Source: Palaemon carinicauda (Eukaryota; Arthropoda; Malacostraca; Decapoda; Palaemonidae). Taken from it: 64,000 bases of DNA. Location: positions 140,787,427-140,851,426 of the forward strand of contig NC_090731.1 in NCBI RefSeq assembly GCF_036898095.1, read 5' to 3'. Below the pieces are notes generated by a model, which worked only from the letters and a program-made list of their open reading frames with translations, was not told where the DNA came from and searched no databases. This document shows positions 1 to 10,820 of this stretch, piece by piece (within the stretch, counting starts at the first letter, position 1; each line of letters begins with the position of its first letter). The position numbers and the translations under genes are program-made.

Positions 1-439
1 TTGCGAGTCCATGTGTAAGGGAATTTTGAAGATGCAAGAAGGTTTTGAGGTTAATGATATAGAATGCACTGTGGGTTGATGGGTTTATAAGTGAGCTGCT
101 GCAGTATGGTGGTGATAGTGGGGTTGAGTATCCGACCAGTATTTATATGATAAGTTTGGCTGAATGAATGGTCCAGAGTGAGAAGAATAATAGTTCCATT
201 GTAAAAAGTTAAAAGGGATAATGAAGACTTAAGAACTATAAGTGTTTAACATTAATTTGTTTTTCAGGGAAGAGATATTTTTTTTTATTATTTTGATCGA
301 GAAATTAAGACAGATAACAGAAGAACTGGTAGGGGAAGAGCATTTTGAGTGTAGATAAAGTAGATGTAAGGATGAAGTGATTATGTAACTTACGGTAGAC
401 GCTTAAAAAGGAAGAGAAATTGTAATATGTCTCAGAAAT

Positions 440-1180
440 GGATAGAATAGTTATGAAAGAATAAGTAGATATGCAATATGAGAGGTATTGAGAATATATG
501 GTATAGATGAAATGTAGTGGAGAGCAATTTAAAGTTTTTATGAAGGAAATGAAGTGTGATTTGAGTATGTAGGCAGGAAAGTGACTGGTTTTGTAAGAGG
601 ACAAAGTCAAGGTTGTGTTAGGGCTTTGCATCAGCAACATCGTTATGAATGGAAAGGTGTAAGAGGTTAGATAAAGGACATATGATATAAGTACTAAGGT
701 ATGACATGTAGATTGGTTGAAGGTTGCAGATGTTACTGCGCTGACTGGGGAAAGTGTAGATGAACTGGGGAAGCCTGTAGGACTGTTTGAAATGTCTGCT
801 AGATACTGAAGTTGAGAGTAAATGTCAGCAAAAGTAAGGTAATGAAAGTTAATCAAACATGAGAAATGGAATGATAAATGTTTTCATGAATGGTGGTTAA
901 ATGAAAGTTGTTTATTCTTATGATTAAATTTCACAGTGAATATGTAGGCTTATGACAAGATGAGAGAAAAGGAGTCACTATACATGAAGAGACAGTAAGG
1001 GTAGCTGGATGTGTATAAAAGATTGATCACAAATTATAACTTAGTCTGGAAGCCAAGGTAGGAATGTATGAAGAGATTGTTTAACAAACCCCAATGGAAG
1101 TGATACATGAATTTAGAGAGAAAAGATTGAATCTATTTGGATTAATTTTTGTCTATGTATTGTGTAAGGAGACTGATGAG
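440..1180 (+). pseudogene. Decayed non-LTR retrotransposon reverse transcriptase fragment
   Basis: No long frame is open, but pieces in several frames resemble the C-terminal half of arthropod LINE reverse transcriptases. Around 560-640 a segment recalls the region before the Y-x-D-D box (YEG..., then a glutamine-glycine-cysteine step). At about 805-850 the reading RVNVSKSKVMKV matches the common segment after that box. At about 1050-1080 SLEAKVGMYEEIV recalls the following connection region. Stops and frameshifts occur throughout, so it is non-functional. The family cannot be fixed from this. The 300-856 reverse-strand open frame is a shadow with biased composition. Confidence 0.5.
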
Positions 1181-1526
1181 TGAAAAATGTGGTACACAGA
1201 AGTAATGGTAGAAAGAATTAGTATGTATTGGATAAGTGATTGACCAGAGAATTTCATCAATAACCATTGAAGTTGTAATTCAAGATAATATCCAATCTGA
1301 GAATTTGAAAGTGCTTTGGTCATTTGAAAGAATTTATAAAAAATAATTTTGTGAAAATAGTATACAATTCAGAAGTGCTAGATGCTAGTGAGAAAGTGCT
1401 ATAAAATGTTGTATATATGGGATGAAATATGTATTGGGAAGGAAAAAAAAGCATTGATATTTGGGAAATGCAAGAGTGTATGCATGATTAAGGAGCATCT
1501 TTTAAAGGTGTCAGTGTTTTGTGGAT
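1181..1526. other. Unassigned AT-rich stretch
   Basis: I see no coding signal, repeat unit or RNA gene here. It may be the eroded 3' end of the LINE fragment just before it. Confidence 0.4.
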
Positions 1527-2616
<1,090 letters not shown>

Positions 2617-2972
2617 GTAAATTATATATTTATACATAGTATATACTGTATATTTGTTTTGTAAAGAGTTTCATTTTTATGTATGGATCTAGAGATTCTA
2701 TAATTTTTCTTTTCCATTTCAGATAATACTGTACTTCGGAAGGTAGGTCATATTATACCATAGTGCTATTGGAGTATTTACACTTGTGTTTTAACTTTAA
2801 TTCATCAGTGTTTCTTTCTTCTCTGTTATTGTTTAATTCATATTTGTTGGTATTTCATTGCTGATATCCATACGTATATGTATTTTGCTTGTAACTAGAT
2901 TTTTTACTATTTGAACCACACATGTAACTGTGAACTGATTTTGTTTTAAGAAGTGTTATTTTGTTACCATAC

Positions 2973-3665
2973 ACTGCGTCAGTGACCCTAGCTGTTATGA
3001 CGCTTGAGAAGTATACTGCGTCAGTGACCCTAGCTGTTATGACGCCTAACAAGTATACTGCGTCAGTGACCCTAGCTGTTATGACGCCTGACAAGTATAG
3101 TGTGTCAGTGACCCTAGCTGTTATGACGCCAGACAAGTATACTGCGTCAGTAACCCTAGCTGTTATGACGCCTGACAAGTTTACTGCGTCAGTGACCCTA
3201 GCTGTTATGACGTATAACGTTACCATGCATTGCATCAGTGACCCTAGCTGTTATGACGTGTAACGTTAACATACACTGCGTCAGTGACCCTAGGTGTTAT
3301 GACACGTGACAAGTATACTGTTTTGCATCAGTGACCCCAGCTGTTATGACACCTGCCAAGTGTTATTCAGCGGAAGGGTTCTCATAAAGATCGGTGTAAT
3401 TTTGTTTTGCTTAATGCTGTTAGTGACCCAAGTTGTTGTGATAGCATGTATTAATAGTCAATCAATCAATCAAGGAAAATTTTATAGTGTGTAAAAGGTC
3501 GCTGTATTGTTGCCGTAAGCAGCGTCATTCACCATGACAGTTGTGACACTAGATAGATATCATTCCATGATTTTGTCTATAACGGTAGACGTTATTCTGT
3601 TCCCATAAAGGGTGATATTGTGTGAATATCAAAAAGAGCGTGAGTAACCCTTGCAGTTTTGACGC
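2973..3665 (+). repeat. 42-bp minisatellite derived from a LINE 3' end
   Basis: Units with starts at 2973, 3015, 3057, 3099, 3141 and 3183 have an exact 42-bp period; starts at 3229 and 3275 are spaced by 46 bp. A ninth copy follows to about 3362, and decayed copies are visible near 3417, 3519 and 3630. Each unit contains GCGTCA and TGACGC about 17 bases apart, a perfect 6-bp inverted pair in the best copies. The unit matches the 3' tail of the I-like LINE at 30580-30617 at 29 of 38 positions by eye, and a (TCAA)4 tract at 3458-3473 resembles that LINE's (ATCA)n tail. The open frames of 100 and 126 aa in the array are repeat artefacts. Confidence 0.85.
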
Positions 3666-4436
3666 CAGGTTAATGATGTTCCTAAAAAAGTAAAAATTTC
3701 CATTTGTGAATTTTTCTACATGGTAATATTGTATTTACATTGATTGTCGGTATTGATTTCGCGGATATCGATTTTTTTGAAATTTCATTTTGGAAATACA
3801 TTAATGTACCTTGTGATTTATCGGTGTCTTGTTTTTTTAAATATTTATTATTTTTCAATTGTTTATTTAACCATATTTGTATGTTTTGGTAATACATATT
3901 ATCGCTGTACGTAATGTTATGTGCTAATTTCAACAATATTATAAGAAACTATATTGGGCTTATTTGATAGTGTCTAGATCTTTATTATGTGTATTTATTC
4001 AATTACGTTTGCTCCAATAGTACATGGTATAATTAGCTATCCAGAATGTAAAGTGAGATAGGTATTTGAATTAGTATACTGTGTTTTTTTTATAACCAGA
4101 TTTCAATTACATTCTAAGTACAGTAATGACTTTGGATATTGCATTAAATATTTTTCATGTTAAATTTCAATGAAGAAGAATCAACCATTCATAATTTGTT
4201 TTTAGAATGATTAAAATGTTGAAGGTTTTATGCTTGATTATTTCAGTTTTTGTATGGATTTGAGTATTCTGTTCAAAAGCGAGAAAAAATTAAATTTGTT
4301 CCGTTATGTTTAATCTAAAGAATAATGCAAAGTTCCTCAATTTTTAACTATGGAATTTGTAGATACAGTAATATCTTGTTGCTCATATTTCATTTTAATG
4401 ATATTAGGTTTTTATCACTGCTATTTTCTTTAAAAG
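3666..4436. other. AT-rich stretch, nothing recognised
   Basis: No repeat unit, coding signal or RNA gene identified. If the candidate exons that follow are real, this would be intron or upstream flank. Confidence 0.4.
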
Positions 4437-5120
4437 ATTTCATATTAAAGATCTTGCACCATCTCATATCATTCTGGATAGCCTAAAATCTTCGGAATCA
4501 ACGTTAAGGACTCGCACAAGGTATGCAAATTACTTTTCACTCTCTAATTTCACTTTTTATTTCAGGTCTTCCAAATTTAAGAAAAAACGTAAACTTAGAG
4601 TCGTCGCGATTTAGTTAAATCCCAAATTCAAAGACAAATTAATTTTAAAAACGATTTGGATACAGTACATCTCATCCTCTCAACAAGGTTGATAATCACC
4701 ACACTGATGAGGGGATGACATGTCTGGCAATTTTAGAATTTGACCTATACCTAAACTCCTACTTAACTTGAATTCGTTGACGTTTGATACAGTGCGATCA
4801 TTATCATTAGCCGTTAGTTTCGGTAATTTTTCGGTTGTTAGCTGAATAAGATGTCTTGGAGTCGTCAATTCATCAATGAATTTTGTGTAAGTATGATCAA
4901 ACACTATTGGCAATATTTTTTTTCATCTTCATTTTGATTTTTCTTAGAATATAACTATTTATTACAGTAACGAAGTAATTATGCTTTTATACATTATTGA
5001 ATTAAGTAAATAACTCAATAAGCATGTAAAGTATGCAATATCATTATATCCTTCATTCACTTGACTTATATTATTTTGTACAAGGTAGAACTATTTATAA
5101 CTTTTCATCATTATATACAG

Positions 5121-5185
<65 letters not shown>

Positions 5186-5860
5186 GATGTATATACATAT
5201 ACTAATATATTTTTCTTACATATTTTTAGATTGCAATCCTGTCTGACTGAAATTATGTTTGAAGCTTCCATTTCTTCAACGAAAAAAAGCTAGACAGCAG
5301 TTTTATCGATCGTCATTATAACATAAAAGTAGTTTTAACCTAGCATTACAGGACCTTCTAACAGTATTGTTAATAAATGGAGGTAAGCCATTATGTTAAT
5401 TCATGTACGTTGTATTTATTAAAAATGGAAAGAAGATTTATCAATGTTTTTTTCTGTTTGAAATCTTTCAGCTTATTTACAATCATTGTTCATCATTTTT
5501 TTATTTGTTAAGTGAGGGGGGAGTAGCTCAATTGTTTGTGATATTTTGTATAAGATGTAACCAAAATTACAGTATGCATTTTATGTTACCTGAATGTTAA
5601 GGTCATTAAGATTTTTATTTGATTTTTACATCCATTGATATAGGAATATCAGTATGGGGATTAAAATGTGCTGTAGGCTGCTATTTATTATTATTTTCAT
5701 TATTATGATGGTGATGATAGTATAATGGTAATGATTGTTGGTTTTAAAAATTTGAATTATTCTCATATGTTGCAAATATATTTCTATTTCCAGATGCCAT
5801 ATATTCAGAGAAGTGCTAGCATTGGCAAGTTCTCTAACGCCGCCTTCGTATGTAGTTAAG
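4437..5860 (+). CDS. Candidate exons of an unrecognised host gene
   Basis: Three open blocks with splice-like borders. Block 1, 4437-4588, follows TTTTCTTTAAAAG and ends at GTAAAC; it contains a possible 45-nt intron, 4521-4565 (GTATGC...TTTCAG), whose length is divisible by three so both versions stay open. Block 2, 5352-5382, follows CTAGCATTACAG and ends at GTAAGC. Block 3, 5794-5860, follows TTTCTATTTCCAG and ends at GTGAGT. The phases agree through all blocks with one open frame: block 1 includes FHIKDLAPSHIILDSLKSSE and block 3 reads CHIFREVLALASSLTPPSYV then VK. I do not recognise the protein. No start or stop is placed, and chance splice sites in AT-rich DNA remain possible. Confidence 0.33.
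4680..4913 (-). other. 77-codon reverse-strand open frame of uncertain status
   Basis: Reads MPIVFDHTYTKFIDELTTPR onward with a balanced amino-acid composition, unlike the low-complexity frames nearby. It lies between two candidate exons on the other strand. No domain recognised and no clear splice borders; it may be chance. Confidence 0.2.
5122..5181. repeat. (TA)n microsatellite
   Basis: About 30 uninterrupted TA units. Confidence 0.95.
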
Positions 5861-6436
5861 GTGAGTATTAAAACTTGTGTAAATATTCTTTAATTGCTTT
5901 CAAACCCATTCATATATCTGATATCTACATTTTCAATGTATTTCCATACCCATTGAATGCAAGTGATGTTGATTTATTTGTAGAATTTGGAGTTTTTTGT
6001 AATTACCTGTACAGTATAGGCAATGTCCTTAACTGGCAAAAAAAATTTCCACCAAAAAATGAATATATTCAAAACACTATAAATAACCTAACTGATGTTG
6101 CCTTGTCATATTTTGATTGTGGATCATGAAGGACCCACAACTGAAGCTTGATGAATTTTAAATTTTACCAAAATAGTGGAGTGAACCTAGCCCAACCTAA
6201 CTCTAACGTGCCCTGCCCTGCTCAGCCCAGCATGGGATTGTCTACCCTAACCTAACGAAACCTAATTGGCCTAGAAGTAGTTTGTTACTTCTTCTTATTG
6301 TCTGATATGCTAAACTGAGGAGTTTTTATCATACAGATCTTGAATTCCTTCGGAATACTGTACAAGATTTGTTCATATAGGTCCTGTAGTGGTGATTTTA
6401 TGTCCTAGGAACTGGGATGGCTGTTCTTCAGTGATT
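5861..6436. other. Non-coding stretch with short CCTAA-like runs
   Basis: Likely intron or intergenic. Around 6180-6265 there are scattered CCTAACC-type motifs resembling the arthropod telomere repeat (TTAGG), but they are too short and irregular to be an interstitial telomere array. Confidence 0.4.
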
Positions 6437-7642
<1,206 letters not shown>

Positions 7643-8223
7643 TACATAAGTTGACGCTGGGGAAGTCTAGGACACTCTGGTCTTGGATTTTGCTCAATAT
7701 CTCAACAGAATATGAATTAAGATCAATAAAAAGTCTCATCATACTGCATTTGAAAACAAACTTAATAATGATAACACTGTAGACTAAAGACAAATGTCAG
7801 ATTTGGTCAACATGGCAGAACCAGCACACCATGCAAGGCTAAGTACCTTCCATGATAGCCACTTCAACTGAAGGGAGAACAGTAATGATGGCTTTGAAAA
7901 TGAATACCAAGAGGTAAATAAAAATGAGTAGGGAAAAGGCAATTTCTTGAAAAACCATCAGGCATCCATGGCCCTTCTATTAAGTTGTATAAATCTTAAA
8001 ATGGATGAGACTCATAAAAATGTCAAATTGGGTGAGGTAGATCATTTTATAGTTGATGTCAATGTTCAAGGCTTGACAGAGTTTAATTCTGGCACTTTGG
8101 TTTTCAGTCAAAACCTACCTCCATGATAGTCTAAAGTAGGTACTTTAGTTCAACGTGGCATTACAGCTCCAAGGTGTGATTAGATGATTAATTCGCCCCG
8201 TTGCACTTCTATTAAAAAATGAA

Positions 8224-8318
8224 GGCATTATTTTTATTACAATTATTATTAATATTATTATTATTATTAATATTATCATTATTATTATTATTATTATTAT
8301 TAATATTATCATCATTAA

Positions 8319-8369
<51 letters not shown>

Positions 8370-8612
8370 TTGCTAAGCTACAATCCTATTTGGAAAAGCA
8401 GGCTGTTCTGAGCCTAAGGGCTCCACTAGGGAAAATACCCCAGTGGGGAAAGGAAGTAAGGAAATAAACTATGTGAGAAGTAATGAACACAAAATATTTT
8501 AATAACAGTAACAACATTGAAAGAAATCTTTCATACATAAACTATTAAAACATTAAAAAGCAAGAGAAAGAGAAATAAGATAGAATCATGTGCCTGTGTG
8601 TACCCTCAACGA
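8224..8612 (-). mobile_element. SINE-like element sharing the LINE family A tail, antisense, truncated
   Basis: An ATT-rich tract (8224-8368) is followed by the conserved terminal segment (GCTAAGCTACAATCCTATTT) and then by AAGAGAAAGAGAAATAAGAT and GTGCCTGTGTGTACCCTCAA, which match the longer copy at 17716-18384 and not LINE A. It stops near 8612, so only about half the element remains. The poly-leucine open frame across the tract is an artefact. Confidence 0.65.
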
Positions 8613-9653
8613 TAAGTGGAAAGTAGTCAATAACTGATTTAAAAAAAAAAATTCCTGATAGATAATATTTATAATAGAAATCATATTTAGAAATGGGGTT
8701 TTGTAAGTATGAAAGGATTCTATTTTACTGATTTTTGAAGAACTCTTGTAACGGTATGTACAGTCAGGTCTCACTCTTCGTGAAGGTTAGCTGATAGAGA
8801 TAGGCTCGAATTCACGTATCTTTAGTGGCCTAGGACTGGATGCTCTTAACCAAACCTAACAACAATTGCCCAATGCTTACGCTGGGATAATTAACACACT
8901 AAGTAATGCCTAATATTGCTTTACTCGGTTTCTATCACATTATGAATAGTTTTTAATTAAAACAATAAGTGTAAAATACATGTGCACACATGTACACTAT
9001 GTACTGGACATGGTCAAGCAACAGTACAGTATGTAACACTACTGTACGTAGTCATTGCGCCGACCGAAAATTATAATTTTACTGGGTAGTCATCATACAA
9101 TTATAACAAAACACTGATGTTCCTATCCAGTAACACTGTACTGCATAACACTCGCTGATACTGTAGTGTATAATTACAGTAATATCACTGCTGTACAGCT
9201 TAACTTTACTCTTAAGTGTTCGCTGTTTTCGTTCAAACGACTCGACTACTTTTGATAACTCGGCTCACAAGTAGCCTACATTTATATACTGTACTGTATT
9301 GTAGAGTACTGTATGTAATGAATAAACACTTTGAGGTGTAATACTGGTCAGGACAATATATATACAATTTAAGATTAACTAACTGTACATATTTTACATG
9401 ACGACCATAACCATTTTTATATGATGTTCTACGCAGCAACTTGAAGCATGGCACAATTCCTGATTTGTCATCTCTTACGTAGCACAGTCTGATATCTACA
9501 GTAACCCAGTAATAATATTCATCCCATCTTCTAGTTCAGTGGGTTAGAAAATTAAAAGATATTGATAAAAGTATCGTTAGTAACGTTATAATCATTACGT
9601 AAACGCCTACAGCCACCATAACAACCGAACAAAAAAACAGCTTTTTTGTCATG
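8613..9653. other. AT-rich stretch, nothing recognised
   Basis: Contains many short TACTGTA-type motifs (8990-9320), probably local low-complexity drift. A 73-codon reverse-strand frame (9233-9454) has no recognisable domain. Confidence 0.4.
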
Positions 9654-9679
9654 AACAACCGAATCAGATATCGGTTGTT
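9654..9679. repeat. 9-bp perfect inverted repeat
   Basis: AACAACCGA (9654-9662) and TCGGTTGTT (9671-9679) are exact reverse complements around an 8-nt loop. A further AACAACCGA lies at 9620. No function inferred. Confidence 0.6.
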
Positions 9680-9744
9680 TTTCTTCGGTTTCAATCATTG
9701 TACGATAGTAAACAAAGAAGCATAAGATTGATATTTTTACATTA

Positions 9745-10060
9745 TACCCTTATTCACTATGGAGAAAAGATCGTCAAGAAAATATACTGCCAAATATAAA
9801 CTAGCAAGGTGTAAATGAACACGAGAAAACAAACAATATTCATAGCTGCTATTCTGTGTGGAATCGGGGAAAGCTGTGTCCAAAACTAGAGGAAACAAAA
9901 ACGACATTTAGTGGAAACCTATAAATGTGCAAATTGCGTAATTAAATGCAAGTGCCGAATTTAGAAGATAACATTTTAAAGTGTCTGAAAACCGAGAATA
10001 TATTTTTGTTATAACGCAATATAGATAATTTCATAAGCTGTATAATGAGGCACCAAAGAG
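9745..10060 (+). pseudogene. Possible pogo/Tigger-type transposase N-terminus, decayed
   Basis: A start in good context reads MEKRSSRKYTAKYKLA, resembling the opening of the CENP-B/pogo-type helix-turn-helix domain, where a basic stretch precedes Y-T-x-x-x-K-L. In the next frame, from about 9846, AAILCGIGESCVQN recalls the downstream helix with its G-x-x-E-x-x-V step before the W-R-K. Stops and at least one frameshift follow, and no DDE region is present. The match is short and from memory; a chance resemblance is possible. Confidence 0.3.
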
Positions 10061-10298
10061 CTAAAAACAGTCAATTATTGTGCATTGGCATGATGAATGA
10101 AACTCCAGTTAACTAATGTTATTCAACTCAACAGTAAATAAAATATGGGAGAAGTATTTCAAATAAAGCTATTGAAATTAGTATGCTTATTTGAAAATGA
10201 TAGATCTAGTAATAATTGTTTCTTTTAGGAAATATGAAATATCCTTTGTTAGCATTCCTCAATCAGCTAATTTGGAAAGCATGAATGTAAACAATGGA

Positions 10299-10448
10299 AA
10301 AAATTATAATTTTCTGTTTTTATTTACAAATGCAATACTAAAATGGGAATATTACATGCATTTTTTCAATATTAAAAATTATAATTTTCTGTTTTTATTT
10401 ACAAATGCAATACTAAAATGGGAATATTACATGCATTTTTTCAATATT
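10299..10448 (+). repeat. Exact 75-bp tandem duplication at the DIRS left edge
   Basis: The 75 bases at 10299-10373 are repeated at 10374-10448 with no difference that I can see. The unit ends in TTTTTCAATATT, the first bases of the DIRS element as defined by its internal complementary region, so the duplication spans host flank plus about 12-15 bases of the element end. Confidence 0.92.
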
Positions 10449-10610
10449 AAACTTACCCGATAATCATGTAGCTGTCAACTCCGTTGCCCGACAGAATTCT
10501 ACGGGAGGGATACGCCAGCTATCACAATACTAGAAGGGGGTGTACTCACCAGCGCCACCTGTGGCCAGGTACTACAGTACTTCTTGTTGACACCTCCTCA
10601 ATTTTTCCTC
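10437..10610 (+). repeat. DIRS left inverted terminal repeat
   Basis: Positions 10451-10610 are the exact reverse complement of 16986-17145 (160 bp, no mismatch seen). The outer bases 10437-10450 differ from the right end but are copied in the ICR. Confidence 0.93.
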
Positions 10611-10820
10611 TGTCGTGCTTCCGGCGAGACGTTCTGGGATACGCTTATGATCTTGGAGTATTTTCACGGCTTTTGGTGAAGTATTTCTCTCAGATTTCGG
10701 CTGTCGCTTTACTGGAAAACTTCTATATTAGCTTAGATAGCTATTATTTAGTTCTGATTAATGGTTAACGATCTTTTTGCTTGATTTGGAATCCCCACTT
10801 GGCTAACTCTTTGATTCAAG
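10611..10820 (+). promoter_or_regulatory. DIRS 5' leader between inverted repeat and ORF1
   Basis: About 210 bases separate the left repeat from the ORF1 start. It would be expected to hold promoter and leader functions, but no TATA or initiator is obvious. This is an inference from position only. Confidence 0.3.

Noticed and set aside
2973..3362. Regularly spaced repeats resembling a CRISPR array
   Set aside because: The units are directly adjacent 42-bp repeats without unique spacers, in a clearly eukaryotic window; this is a minisatellite.
6180..6265. CCTAACC motifs resembling arthropod telomere repeats
   Set aside because: Too few, irregular and mixed with unrelated bases to be a telomere remnant.
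10484..10768. 94-codon frame at the DIRS left end and its 70-codon mirror at 16900-17112
   Set aside because: Both lie in the inverted repeats and share a peptide only because the DNA is duplicated.
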